From NCBI RefSeq assembly GCF_022751215.1, contig NZ_JAICDG010000004.1, positions 806,001-870,000 on the forward strand: DNA of 64,000 bases, written 5' to 3'. The notes under the pieces were generated by a model that saw nothing but the letters and a program-made list of their open reading frames with translations, had not been told where the DNA came from and ran no database searches. Source of the DNA: Actinomadura terrae (GTDB taxonomy: Bacteria > Actinomycetota > Actinomycetes > Streptosporangiales > Streptosporangiaceae). Position numbers and translations under genes: made by a program. Below are positions 17,150-26,429 of this stretch, in pieces (within the stretch, counting starts at the first letter, position 1; the number at the start of each line of letters is the position of its first letter).

Positions 17150-17722
17150 TCAGAGCGGGGCCAGGAAGTCGAGGGCGACCGCCCAGGCGCGCTCGGCGGC
17201 CTCGGCGTCGTAGTCCGGCAGTTCGGGGTCGGTGAACAGGTGGCCGGCGCCGCGATACCGGAAGACCTCGACGTCCGCGCCCGCCTTGATCATCCGCAGG
17301 TACCAGGCGTTCACCCAGTCGACGGGCTCGTAGGTGTCCGGGTCGGCGACATGGAACTGCACCGGAATGTCGGTGGACGCGTCGTCCGCCAGGTCGGACG
17401 TACCGTGCATCAGCAGCAGACCGCGCGCTTTCTCGTCCGCCAGCGCCAGGTTCTGCGCGAGGGCGGCGCCGAGCGAGAACCCCGCGTACACCACGCCGCC
17501 CTCGACGGTCAGGGGCGCCGCAGCGGCGACCGCGCGACGCAGCAACTCGTCCCGGCCGATCTCCTCCTTGATCGCGATGCCCTCCTCGGCGGTGTCCACG
17601 GTGCGTCCGTCATAAAGATCCGGGACGTGGACCTCGTGCCCGGCGTCGCGCAGCAGATCCGCCGCCTGGTGGACGGCGGGACGGAGTCCGTACATCGAGT
17701 GGATAAGCAAGATACGAGCCAT
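17150..17722 (-). CDS. Dienelactone hydrolase-family alpha/beta hydrolase, serine variant
   Basis: 190-residue single-domain alpha/beta hydrolase. It begins with the short first strand ARILLIHSMYGLRP. The nucleophile elbow reads YAGFSLGAAL (Ser83) where classical dienelactone hydrolases have Cys. The catalytic His is in RGAGHLFTD (His161) and an Asp lies in HVADPDTYEP. Substrate unknown; likely a cytosolic esterase. I use the ATG at 17722. A GTG two codons upstream is possible. It is divergent from trxB, sharing a 370-base region. Confidence 0.82.
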   Translation of the reverse strand: MARILLIHSMYGLRPAVHQAADLLRDAGHEVHVPDLYDGRTVDTAEEGIAIKEEIGRDELLRRAVAAAAPLTVEGGVVYAGFSLGAALAQNLALADEKARGLLLMHGTSDLADDASTDIPVQFHVADPDTYEPVDWVNAWYLRMIKAGADVEVFRYRGAGHLFTDPELPDYDAEAAERAWAVALDFLAPL

Positions 17723-18092
17723 GCGCACAGCCTATGGGCAGATCAGCGGCTTCGCCGGGCTGCGGAAACGGGTGTCGGACGGGCCGCGCCGGCGTCCCAT
17801 GCGTCTGCCGCGCGACATGACCTGAGCGGCGGTCGCATGCGTCGGAGGCCGTCCGGCGGGTGGCGCGAAGGGCGGCGGATGGCGGGCGGGCAGGGTTATC
17901 CACAGGGCTCGGTCGCTCGGGCAATGGGAATCCTTGGGGCTTAGGATCGGTTGTGGCGACTGGCAGGCCTGGTCGGGCCGGGACGAGCACCATCCGTGGG
18001 CGACAGAACGGGATGGAGCACGGGAGGCGGACACCGTGGCGGCCAACGAGAGATCGTCCGGCACCAAGGCCAACGAGGAGAGGCACAGAACA
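17723..18092. other. Divergent region between hydrolase gene and trxB
   Basis: 370 bases holding a consensus DnaA box (TTATCCACA, 17896-17904) and a sigma-R type promoter for trxB at 17926-17953, listed separately. Nothing clear for the leftward gene. Confidence 0.6.
17926..17953 (+). promoter_or_regulatory. Probable sigma-R (disulfide stress) promoter of trxB
   Basis: GGGAAT at 17926-17931, an 18-base spacer, then GTTG at 17950-17953. This matches the published Streptomyces sigma-R consensus GGGAAT-N18-GTT, and trxBA is a classical sigma-R target. Transcription would begin near 17960, leaving a leader of roughly 130 bases. Confidence 0.75.
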
Positions 18093-19046
18093 GTGAGCGA
18101 CGTCCGTAACGTCATCGTCATCGGCTCGGGCCCCGCGGGCTACACCGCCGCGATCTACGCGGCCCGCGGTGACCTGAAGCCGCTGGTGTTCGAGGGGTCT
18201 GTGACCGCCGGTGGTGCGCTGATGAACACCACCGACGTGGAGAACTTCCCCGGGTTCCCCGATGGCGTCATGGGCCCCGACCTCATGGACAACCTGCGCA
18301 AGCAGGCCGAGCGGTTCGGCGCCGAGCTGATCACCGACGATGTCACCGAGGTCGACCTGACCGCCGACCCGAAGGTCGTGAAAGTCGGCGACGAGACCTA
18401 CCTCGCGCGGGCCGTGATCGTCGCCACCGGCTCCGGCTACCGTGAGCTGGGCCTGGAGAACGAGAAGCGCCTGTCCGGACGGGGCGTCTCGTGGTGCGCG
18501 ACCTGTGACGGCTTCTTCTTCCGCGAGCAGGACATCGCCGTCGTCGGCGGTGGCGACACCGCGATGGAAGAAGCGATCTTCCTGACCAAGTTCGCCCGCT
18601 CGGTCACGGTGATCCACCGTCGGAACGAGCTGCGCGCGTCCAAGATCATGCAGGAGCGCGCGTTCGCCAACGAGAAGATCAAATTCCTGTGGGACAGCGA
18701 GGTCGTCGAGGTCCACGGCGACGACCGCATCACCGGTGTCCAGACGCGCAACGTCAAGACCGGCGAGGAGAGCCGGCTGGACGTCACCGGACTGTTCATC
18801 GCGATCGGCCACGACCCGCGCAGCGAACTGTTCGCCGGGCAGCTCGAAACCGACACCGACGGCTACCTGCTCGTGGACGCGCCCACGACGAAGACGAAGA
18901 TCCCCGGGGTGTTCGCCTGCGGCGACGTGGTCGACCACATCTACCGCCAGGCGATCACCGCCGCCGGCAGCGGGTGCGCGGCCGCGATCGACGCCGAGCA
19001 CTGGCTCCAGGACCAGGACGCCGCCGAGACCGTCCCCCAGCTCTGA
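18093..19046 (+). CDS. trxB: Thioredoxin reductase (NADPH)
   Basis: 317 residues, standard length. The FAD-binding IGSGPAGYTAA is at the N-terminus, the redox-active CATC (Cys135, Cys138) sits in SWCATCDGFFF, the NADPH-binding VVGGGDTAMEEA follows, and the C-terminal FAD motif is GVFACGDVVDHIYRQA. It reduces thioredoxin with NADPH in the cytosol. The GTG at 18093 is chosen because close homologues begin MSDVRNV and it has GAGGAGAGG upstream. An in-frame GTG at 18036 with its own GGGAGG would add 19 residues. The usual neighbour trxA is missing downstream. Confidence 0.95.
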   Translation: MSDVRNVIVIGSGPAGYTAAIYAARGDLKPLVFEGSVTAGGALMNTTDVENFPGFPDGVMGPDLMDNLRKQAERFGAELITDDVTEVDLTADPKVVKVGDETYLARAVIVATGSGYRELGLENEKRLSGRGVSWCATCDGFFFREQDIAVVGGGDTAMEEAIFLTKFARSVTVIHRRNELRASKIMQERAFANEKIKFLWDSEVVEVHGDDRITGVQTRNVKTGEESRLDVTGLFIAIGHDPRSELFAGQLETDTDGYLLVDAPTTKTKIPGVFACGDVVDHIYRQAITAAGSGCAAAIDAEHWLQDQDAAETVPQL

Positions 19047-20682
19047 CCAAGACTCGGCACCCCGGACGCACGGCGCACAACCGCGTAACACGAGCGCGAC
19101 GCACGCCACGACGGTCGCGCGCGGTGCCGGGCGGCGACGCATGAACGCCCCGGACGTCCGCAGGAGCCGTCGCGTCCGGCGACGTCGCGTCCGGACCTCG
19201 GCACAGGCACGACGCCCGGCCGAGTCGTCGCCGGACCAGACGACGACACGGCCGGCGCGTCGTCTCCCCGACGTCGCGCCCGGGGTAGCCGGACGGACAT
19301 GAGCCAGACCCGACCAACCCCGGCAGTCGGTCGCCAGGCACCGCAACGACCCACCGACAAAGCGACACGACCGAGCAGGCAGACGGGCGTCCTCGCCTTA
19401 GCCCGGACTAGCTGCACAGGCTCAGGCCAGAGCCGACGCAACCCAGACAGCCCGTCGCCGTCTATCGCCAGGCACCGCAACTGCCGATCGGCCACGCGGC
19501 GAAGCGACACGGCCATGCTGGTCGACGACAACAGCCGAGACGTCCTCGCCCCTTGCCCGCTCCGCCCTGCAACAGGCACATGTGCGACGCCCCGTACCGA
19601 AACCGGCCAGGCGACGCTTGGGCCTGCGCAAGAAGAATCCGTAGCCCAACCACCACACAGCCGCCGCGTCGCCCGTCACTCCCTGCGCACTCCCGCCCGC
19701 GACATCACGTCCGGACCCGCCCAGCGAACAAGAAGATGACGTGGCCGAACCTTCGTACGCCCAGGCGACAACACAGCCACGCGCCGTCGCCCGTCGCGCG
19801 TCACGTCCGCCACGCAACCTCACCCCGGCGACAGCACATCCGGACCGGCCGGGCGAGATGGCCGAGTAGGCAGACGACCACGGCCGGATCTGCGAAGGCG
19901 AAGCCCGTGCAGCCCAGGCGACAGCAGGGACCGGAGCAACGGGACACGACCGTCCGAGCGCGGGGTCACTGGCGAGGGCACGCAGGTCGTCGACACCGAA
20001 TTTCCGTGATCGCCACGGCAGGCCGGTGCGGCAGCGGCTCCATCCGTCCACTGCCGAAGGGCCGAGACGCGCCGCCGCAGCGCCTTCTTGCCAGCAAGGC
20101 CCCCCAGGAACCCTGGGGCAGACGAGCGACCGCCGCCTAGACAGCGCCGTCGCGCAGCCGATCAGCTGTCGCCTGGGGATGCGAGACGTCGCTCCCGCGC
20201 CGCCGCCCGTCGTTCCGTCGCCCCCTCGCGCCGTCGTCCTGGCGTCCTGGCGTCCTGGCGTCCAGCCTCCCCGCGCCCCGTCGTCCGACATCCGTCGGCC
20301 CGGCGTTGGGGTCCGGTGACCGAGGTCAGGTCTCGGGCGTCCGGTGACCGAGGTCCGGCGTCCGGGGTCCGGCGTCCGGGGGTCCGGGGGTCCGGAGACC
20401 GGACAGTGCCGCCCGCGCGGAGGGGCGACACCTCATCGGCGCCAAGGTTGAGCCGATCACGGTCGTCGCCCGCGTCGGCGCACTTGTCCGGCTCGGCGGC
20501 CCCCACCACGAGGGGTCGCCACCTGGGAGGGGAAGTAGATCACCCCGAGGCCGTTGAGATCCTCAGGCGCTGCACCGTGTGGCATCTGGCCGTAGTTGGT
20601 GGCGCGCTGCGTCCTCTAGCGGAGACCTCCGACCTCGGCCGGAGGGTCGGTCGGTCGTGGGGGCTTGGAGGAACCTGGTCTG
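19047..20682. other. 1.6-kb intergenic region without a recognisable gene
   Basis: Open frames here are arginine/proline-rich shadows with no domain. A WCGPC thioredoxin motif was not found on either strand, although trxA normally follows trxB. Short tandem repeats occur at 20235-20265 (GGCGTCCT units) and 20320-20400 (GTCCGGxGTCCGGGG units). Confidence 0.65.
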
Positions 20683-22041
20683 TCACATGTCGGCGATGAG
20701 TTTGTCGACGCGTTCGTCGATGGAGCGGAAGGGGTCCTTGCACAGGACGGTGCGCTGGGTCTGGTCGTTGAGCTTCAGATGCACCCAGTCGACGGTGTAG
20801 TCGCGGCGCTTCTCCTGCGCCGCGCGGATGAACTCGCCGCGCAACCGGGCGCGGGTGGTCTGCGGCGGTACCGACTGGGCCTGGACGATGTCCGCCTCCC
20901 GCGCCACGCGCTCTACCGAGCCGCGCTTGTCCAGGAGGTAGTACAAACCGCGATCGCGGCGCACGTCGTGGTAGGCCAGATCGAGCTGCGCCACCCGCGG
21001 CGAGGACAGCGCCAGGTCGTACTTGCGACGGTACCGCTCGATGAGCTGGTACTTGGTCACCCAGTCGATCTCTCGGGCCACCAGGTCGAGGTCGCCGGTC
21101 TCCACCGCACGCAGGGTCCGCTCCCACAGCTCCAGCACGCGCAGCGCCACCGCGTCGCCGCCGCGTCGGTCGATGAAGTCCTTGGCTTTGCCGAGGTACT
21201 CCTTCTGAATCTCCAGTGGGCTTACCTCGCGGCCGTTGGCCAGCCGGAGCTTGCGGCGTCCGGTGGTGTCGTGGCTGACCTCGCGGATCGCCCGGATCGG
21301 GTTCTCCAGCGTCAGGTCGCGTATCACCACCCCGGCCTCGATCATCCGCAGCACCAGGTCGGTCGCGCCGACCTTCAGCAGCATCGTCGTCTCGCTCATG
21401 TTCGAGTCGCCGACGATCACGTGCAGCCGACGGAACCGCTCGGCATCACCGTGCGGCTCGTCGCGGGTGTTGATGATCGGTCGCGACCGCGTCGTCGCCG
21501 ACGACACGCCCTCCCAGATGTGCTCGGCCCGCTGCGACACGCAGTAAACCGCGCCCCGCGGGGTCTGGAGCACCTTCCCGGCGCCGGCGATGAGCTGTCG
21601 GGTCACCAGATAGGGGAGCAGAGCATCCACCAAGCGCCCGAACTCGCCCTGGCGGCCGATGCAGTAGTTCTCGTGGCAGCCGTAGGAGTTGCCGGCCGAG
21701 TCGGTGTTGTTCTTGAACACATAGATCTCCCCGGCGATGCCCTCCTCACCCAGTCGCCGCTCGGCATCGACCTGAAGCTCCTCCAAGATCCGCTCGCCCG
21801 CCTTGTCGTGGGTCACCAGTTCGGCGACGCTGTCGCACTCGGGCGTGGAGTACTCGGGGTGGCTGCCTACATCGAGGTAGAGCCGCGCGCCGTTGCGGAG
21901 GAACACATTGCTGCTGCGGCCCCACGACACCACCCGCCGGAACAGGTAACGCGCCACCTCATCGGGTGACAACCGCCGCTGACCGCGGAAGGTACAGGTG
22001 ACGCCGTACTCGTTCTCAAGCCCGAAGATGCGCCTGTCCAC
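20683..22041 (-). CDS. pafA: Pup--protein ligase PafA
   Basis: 452 residues, the length of mycobacterial PafA. It ligates deamidated Pup to lysines of proteins destined for the proteasome, using ATP. The sequence is rich in family motifs: GLENEYGVTCTF, RRLSPDEVARYLFRRVVSWG, NGARLYLDVGSHPEY (catalytic Asp in YLD), FKNNTDSAGNSYGCHENY, RPIINTRDEPH and VDWVHLKLNDQ near the end. The GTG at 22041 (VDRRIFGLENE) fits the usual N-terminus; the ribosome site is weak. Normally pafA sits in the pup-proteasome cluster. Here none of dop, pup, prcA or prcB is nearby, so it may be a relocated or second copy. Confidence 0.93.
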   Translation of the reverse strand: MDRRIFGLENEYGVTCTFRGQRRLSPDEVARYLFRRVVSWGRSSNVFLRNGARLYLDVGSHPEYSTPECDSVAELVTHDKAGERILEELQVDAERRLGEEGIAGEIYVFKNNTDSAGNSYGCHENYCIGRQGEFGRLVDALLPYLVTRQLIAGAGKVLQTPRGAVYCVSQRAEHIWEGVSSATTRSRPIINTRDEPHGDAERFRRLHVIVGDSNMSETTMLLKVGATDLVLRMIEAGVVIRDLTLENPIRAIREVSHDTTGRRKLRLANGREVSPLEIQKEYLGKAKDFIDRRGGDAVALRVLELWERTLRAVETGDLDLVAREIDWVTKYQLIERYRRKYDLALSSPRVAQLDLAYHDVRRDRGLYYLLDKRGSVERVAREADIVQAQSVPPQTTRARLRGEFIRAAQEKRRDYTVDWVHLKLNDQTQRTVLCKDPFRSIDERVDKLIADM

Positions 22042-22757
22042 ACACGCGAGCGTATGCGCCCCAAGGCCCAGATGGCAGTCCCCCCAGCGCCTGCTCCACC
22101 ACCGCACAACCAATGCTCCGTGGTCCACCCGGGCGTCACGGGCTTCATCTCTGGACGGCGACCACGTCCTCGACCAGCATGGAACGCGGCACAGCCGTCA
22201 ACGACAGCGCCGCGCCCGGCGATCCCGCGGCGCCGGAATCCAACGACCCAAGAACCACACGTCCGAACCTTCATCCCCGCTGCCCACCGATCAGCCCCGC
22301 GACCCGTCCGCCAGCCAGTACTTAGGCGACCGCTCCCAAGGACAAGCCCCGCCACCAGCGCTTCCGGGCGCCTGCCAGCACCGCCGACAACACAAGCACC
22401 ACACAGCCCGACCACCCACACAAGCGCCCGGGTCACCCCACGCCCCAGGGCGAACCGCCCAACTCGCTGATGCGAACAACCACGAGCCATGCGACGCCAC
22501 GAAGATCCGTCCCACGCGCCGGCCCAAGTGCGCGTCCCGGACGGCCACTCCCCGCGACGCCGCCCGGTTATGAGGTCAGCCCGCCGAAGACGATCAGCCT
22601 TTCGGCTCGGGCTGCCTCAACGATGCGCTCGGCACTCACAGCGTGCCCAGTCGGTTTCCAGTCCCTGCCGTCCTGCACGGCAATTCCGCGAAAGCACATC
22701 GGCATCGCCGGCCGCTGCCCTCGCCCCACGCCATCGAACAAAACGGCTCAGACTGTC
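22042..22757. other. Intergenic region upstream of pafA
   Basis: 716 bases with a C- and CA-rich top strand and no credible coding frame or repeat. It must hold the pafA promoter, which I cannot place. Confidence 0.5.
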
Positions 22758-23381
22758 TCAGACGGGTCGGAGCGCACCTTCCGGAGTCATGGAGCCTAGG
22801 AGCCTCTCCAGAGCCACCTCGACGTCCTCACGCCATGAGAGGGCGGACTTCAGCTCCAACCGCAGCCGCGGATAGCGGTGATGCGGACGGATGGTCTTGA
22901 ACCCGACCGAGAGGAGATAGTCGGCGGGCACCATGCATCCACCGATCTCCTCGCCGCCCTTGAGATCGCCGAACGCCTCGATGGCCTTGACCGCGCGCCG
23001 GGTGAGGTCCTTCGCGACGCCCTGGACGAGCATCCGGCCGAGCCCGCCGCCCGAGAACTCGGGCAGGATGTGCGCGGTCATCAGCAGCACCGCGTCCGCG
23101 CTCACGGGACTTGTCGGGAACGCCACCGATCGCGGGACATACAGCGGCGGCGCGTACAGCACGAACCCGGCCGGGACGTTGTCGACATAGACGAGCTTGC
23201 CGCAACTGCCCCACTCCAGCAGCGTGGACGAGATCCACGCCTCCTTCTCAAGGCCGGAGTCGCCGCTCTCCAACGCCCGATCGCGGCTGACGGGGTCCAA
23301 TTCCCAGAAGACACAGCCGCGACAGCGATGCGGCAGATCGTCCAGGTTGTCCAACGTGATGTTGACGAGTCGACGCGACAC
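22758..23381 (-). CDS. GNAT-fold conserved protein (parB-region acetyltransferase family)
   Basis: 207 residues. A Cys motif near the start (PHRCRGCVFWELDP) and a GNAT-like acetyl-CoA site (HILPEFSGGGLGRMLVQGVA) are seen. The C-terminal half holds MVPADYLLSVGFKTIRPHHR, the shape of GNAT strands 6 and 7. Similar proteins are conserved near parB in many actinomycetes, with no established substrate. The GTG at 23381 has AGGGGGG upstream. It is divergent from the aminotransferase gene. Confidence 0.8.
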   Translation of the reverse strand: MSRRLVNITLDNLDDLPHRCRGCVFWELDPVSRDRALESGDSGLEKEAWISSTLLEWGSCGKLVYVDNVPAGFVLYAPPLYVPRSVAFPTSPVSADAVLLMTAHILPEFSGGGLGRMLVQGVAKDLTRRAVKAIEAFGDLKGGEEIGGCMVPADYLLSVGFKTIRPHHRYPRLRLELKSALSWREDVEVALERLLGSMTPEGALRPV

Positions 23382-23826
23382 CGGGTCGGCACCCCCCTGT
23401 TGCGAGCCTCGCCCGCCTGGACGAGGCCTCCGAGGTGCCGCGCGAACGCGGTCCTTTCCGTGGGCCTTTCAGGCGGAACGCCACTCCGCGGAAATCCCCG
23501 GCAACCCTCCGGGACCCTCCGGCATCGTATCGGACGAGGATCTCCCTGCCCCCGCTCAGCACACCCCGCCGGGGCACGGCTTCGTAAAGCCGGGCAAAGC
23601 GAGCAACCACTCCGAAAGACATGGCAACCAGAGCCACCAGGCGGCACCATCCGGGCCCGCCCTGGCACGTCCCGGAAGGCAGCCGGCACGGACCACAGAA
23701 CCCCAGAACACCTCGTCCAGCGAGTACGCACCCACCCCAAACAGGATCTCCAGTGCGGGTTCGCCGGAAGATCCCGAGGCCGATGCCGTAGTTTGCAGGG
23801 AAGTCAGCCCACTTCGGAGGTGCCTC
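23382..23826. other. Divergent promoter region, GNAT gene / aminotransferase gene
   Basis: 445 bases. The only clear signal is the GGAGG ribosome site at 23816-23820 for the rightward gene. Promoters not assigned. Confidence 0.4.
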
Positions 23827-25119
23827 GTGGAACAGCACTCGCGGACAGATGCCTACAGCGATCGCTACGCCGCCCGTGCCGCCGGCATGGTCCCGTCGGA
23901 GATCCGGGCTCTGTTCGCGATGGTCGCCCGCCCGGAGGTCGTCTCCCTCGCGGGCGGCGCGCCCTATGTCTCGGCGCTCCCCCTCGACGCGGTCGGCGCG
24001 ATGATCGGCGAGCTCGTCGCGGGCAAGGGCGCGGAGGTGTTGCAGTACGGCTCGGCGCAGGGGGACGAGACGCTGCGCGAGCACATCTGCGAGGTGATGT
24101 CCCTCGAAGGCGTCCGGGCGTCCGCGGACGATGTGGTCGTGACGGTCGGCGCGCAACAGGCGCTCGACCTCATCACGAAGATCTTCGTGGACCCGGGCGA
24201 TGTGATCCTCGCCGAGGCGCCGTCCTATGTCGGAGCACTCGGCACATTCGCCGCGTACCAGGCGGACGTCGTCCACGTCCCGCTGGACGAGGGCGGCCTC
24301 ATCCCGTCCGCGCTCCGCGAGACCCTCGCCCGCCTCCGCAAGGAAGGTCGCAGGGTCAAGTTCCTCTACACCGTCCCGACCTTCCAGAACCCGGCGGGCG
24401 TCACGCTCACCCCGGCCCGCCGCGCCCAGATCCTCGAGATCTGCGCCGAGCACGACGTACTGATCGTCGAGGACAACCCGTACGGCCTCCTCGGGTTCGA
24501 CGGCGAACCGATGCGCGCCCTCCGCGCGGACGAGGCCGAGCGCGTCATCTACCTCGGATCGTTCTCCAAGACGATCGCCTCCGGCCTCCGCGTCGGCTGG
24601 GTGCTGGCGCCGCACGCCGTCCGCGCCAAACTGGTCCTGGCCGCCGAGTCCGCGATCCTGTGCCCGTCGAACTTCTCGCAGCTCGCCGTCCGTGAGTACC
24701 TCGCCACCCAGCCGTGGCGCGAGCAGATCAAGGACTTCCGGGAGCTGTACCGGGCGCGGCGTGACGCGATGCTGGACTCTCTTGACCAACTCATGCCGGA
24801 CGGCTGCTCCTGGACGCGCCCCGCCGGCGGCTTCTTCGTCTGGCTGACGCTCCCCGAGGGGCTCGACTCCAAGGCGATGGCACCGCGCGCGATCGCCGAT
24901 CGCGTCGCCTACGTCCCCGGCACCGGCTTCTACGCCGACGGCGCCGGACACCGTCACATGCGGCTGTCCTACTGCTTCCCCGAACCGCACCGCATCCGCG
25001 AGGGCGTCCGGCGCCTGGCGGCGGTGGTGGAACAGGAGATCAGGCTGCGAGACACTTTTGGTGGGGCGGCTCAGCGCGGCTCCACCGGTGTTCACACCCC
25101 GGGGCCGGACGTCGTCTGA
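23827..25119 (+). CDS. PLP-dependent fold-I aminotransferase (2-aminoadipate/valine type)
   Basis: 430 residues, class I/II aminotransferase without an N-terminal GntR domain. Seen: SLAGGAPYVSALP, LQYGSAQGDETLREHI, the PTFQNPAGVTL loop, EDNPYGLLGFDG with the PLP-pairing Asp, and the Schiff-base Lys in GSFSKTIASGLRVGW. These are typical of LysN-like or MocR-core aminotransferases. Donor and acceptor are not predictable. The GTG at 23827 has GGAGG six bases upstream; the longer open frame to 23197 is antisense to the GNAT gene and rejected. A terminator and a parS site follow directly. Confidence 0.88.
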   Translation: MEQHSRTDAYSDRYAARAAGMVPSEIRALFAMVARPEVVSLAGGAPYVSALPLDAVGAMIGELVAGKGAEVLQYGSAQGDETLREHICEVMSLEGVRASADDVVVTVGAQQALDLITKIFVDPGDVILAEAPSYVGALGTFAAYQADVVHVPLDEGGLIPSALRETLARLRKEGRRVKFLYTVPTFQNPAGVTLTPARRAQILEICAEHDVLIVEDNPYGLLGFDGEPMRALRADEAERVIYLGSFSKTIASGLRVGWVLAPHAVRAKLVLAAESAILCPSNFSQLAVREYLATQPWREQIKDFRELYRARRDAMLDSLDQLMPDGCSWTRPAGGFFVWLTLPEGLDSKAMAPRAIADRVAYVPGTGFYADGAGHRHMRLSYCFPEPHRIREGVRRLAAVVEQEIRLRDTFGGAAQRGSTGVHTPGPDVV

Positions 25120-25125
25120 ACCCTA

Positions 25126-25141
25126 TGTTTCACGTGAAACG
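25126..25141. other. parS: parS site 1 (ParB binding)
   Basis: TGTTTCACGTGAAACG, 15 of 16 matches to the bacterial consensus TGTTTCACGTGAAACA. It lies between the aminotransferase stop and ddl, 3.3 kb from parB, and its right arm forms the left arm of the terminator at 25137. Confidence 0.93.
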
Positions 25142-25166
25142 CGTCGGGGCTGCCCCGGCGCGTTTT
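25137..25166 (+). terminator. Intrinsic terminator overlapping parS 1
   Basis: AAACGCG and CGGGG pair with CCCCG and CGCGTTT (13-bp stem with one T-G wobble, loop CTG), ending in TTTT. It would end aminotransferase transcription, just before the ddl ribosome site. Confidence 0.75.
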
Positions 25167-25189
25167 CATACGTCTGAAGGGCAACTGCA

Positions 25190-26128
25190 TTGGAACTCGG
25201 GCATGTCGTCGTACTCGCCGGGGGGCTGTCCTATGAGCGCGAGGTCTCGCTTCGTTCTGGACGTCGCGTCGCGGAGGCCCTGCGCACCCTCGACATCCCC
25301 GTCGAGCTTCGCGACGCCGACGCCACCCTCCTCGACTCGCTGACCGACGATCCGCCGGACGCCGTCTTCCCCGTCCTGCACGGCGCCGCGGGGGAGGACG
25401 GCTCGATTCGCGACGTCCTCGAACTCCTCGACATCCGCTATGTCGGCGCCCGCCCCGACGCGTGCCGGATCGCCTGGGACAAGCCCACCGCCAAGTCCGT
25501 TGTGCGCCGCGCTGGCCTACGGACCCCCGAGTCGGTCGCGCTGCCGAAGGAGGTCTTCCACGATCTCGGCGCCGCCTCCGTGCTCGACCAGATCGTCCGG
25601 AGCCTCGGGCTGCCCCTCTTCGTCAAGCCGACCCGCGGCGGCTCCGCGCTCGGCGCGTCCATCGTCAACGAGGCGTCCGACCTGTCGGCCGCCATGGTCG
25701 GCTGCTTCGCCTACGGCGACGCCGCACTCGTCGAGCGCTGCATCTCCGGCACGGAAGTCTCGGTCAGTGTCATCGAACGCCACGGCCAACCGACCGCCCT
25801 CCCCGCCGTCGAGATCGTCGCCCCCGGCGGCAAGTACGACTACACCGCCCGCTACGACGCCGGCGACACCGAGTTCATCACCCCCGCCCGCCTCACCCCC
25901 GACGCTGCCAAACGCGCGACCGCCGCCGCCGTGACCGCCCACCGCGCGCTCGGCCTACGCGACCTCTCCCGGACGGACCTCATCGTCGACGAGGACGGCG
26001 AGGTCCACTTCCTCGAAGTCAACGTCGCCCCCGGCATGACGGAGACGAGCCTCCTCCCCCGCGCCGTCAGCGTCGCCGGCCTCGACCTCGGCGAGGTCTG
26101 CCGCGATCTGATCCTCGCCCACTTCTAG
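25190..26128 (+). CDS. D-alanine--D-alanine ligase family protein
   Basis: 312-residue ATP-grasp ligase. The N-terminal domain has VVLAGGLSYEREVSLRSG and FPVLHGAAGEDGSIRDVLEL, both Ddl signatures. The ATP-grasp core has LFVKPTRGGSALGASIV and ERCISGTEVSVSV, and the magnesium site is in DEDGEVHFLEVNVAPGMT. Ddl enzymes join two D-Ala for the wall precursor. The protein is about 20-50 residues shorter than textbook Ddl, and some such paralogues make other dipeptides, so specificity is inferred. Start is TTG at 25190 with GAAGG nine bases upstream. Its stop is followed by the parS 2 hairpin. Confidence 0.85.
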   Translation: MELGHVVVLAGGLSYEREVSLRSGRRVAEALRTLDIPVELRDADATLLDSLTDDPPDAVFPVLHGAAGEDGSIRDVLELLDIRYVGARPDACRIAWDKPTAKSVVRRAGLRTPESVALPKEVFHDLGAASVLDQIVRSLGLPLFVKPTRGGSALGASIVNEASDLSAAMVGCFAYGDAALVERCISGTEVSVSVIERHGQPTALPAVEIVAPGGKYDYTARYDAGDTEFITPARLTPDAAKRATAAAVTAHRALGLRDLSRTDLIVDEDGEVHFLEVNVAPGMTETSLLPRAVSVAGLDLGEVCRDLILAHF

Positions 26129-26143
26129 GTGACCCCGCCACGC

Positions 26144-26175
26144 CGCCCCGATGTTTCCCGTGAAACATCGGGGCG
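26144..26175. terminator. Perfect 14-bp hairpin after ddl containing parS 2
   Basis: Arms 26144-26157 and 26162-26175 (CGCCCCGATGTTTC and its complement) with loop CCGT. There is no T tract, so terminator strength is uncertain, but the position 15 bases after the ddl stop fits. Confidence 0.6.
26152..26167. other. parS: parS site 2 (one mismatch)
   Basis: TGTTTCCCGTGAAACA differs from the consensus only by C for A at the centre. It is embedded in the perfect hairpin at 26144-26175. Confidence 0.8.
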
Positions 26176-26429
26176 CTCCGTCCGCTGGACGACCGCCCGC
26201 CTCCTGCGCCCGGTCGGTGGCAGCGCCCGAGTACAGCCCTGAAGCCTCACCCTCTGGAACAGCGAAACGCGTGCGGAGCGACAGGAGGTGCGGGCACGTG
26301 ACGCCGCCACCTCCCCCCATCGCGCGGCCTCCGCGTCGTGGGTATCGCCCAGTCTTCTCGCGCGAAAGTCGGACAGCCGCAACACGGCTGACCCGCCCCC
26401 CGCTGCCCTGGCTCACCACATCCGCATCA

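Noticed and set aside
19422..20291. 289-codon minus-strand frame after trxB
   Set aside because: Arg/Gly-rich, no motif, no ribosome site; it does not match thioredoxin or any gene expected here.
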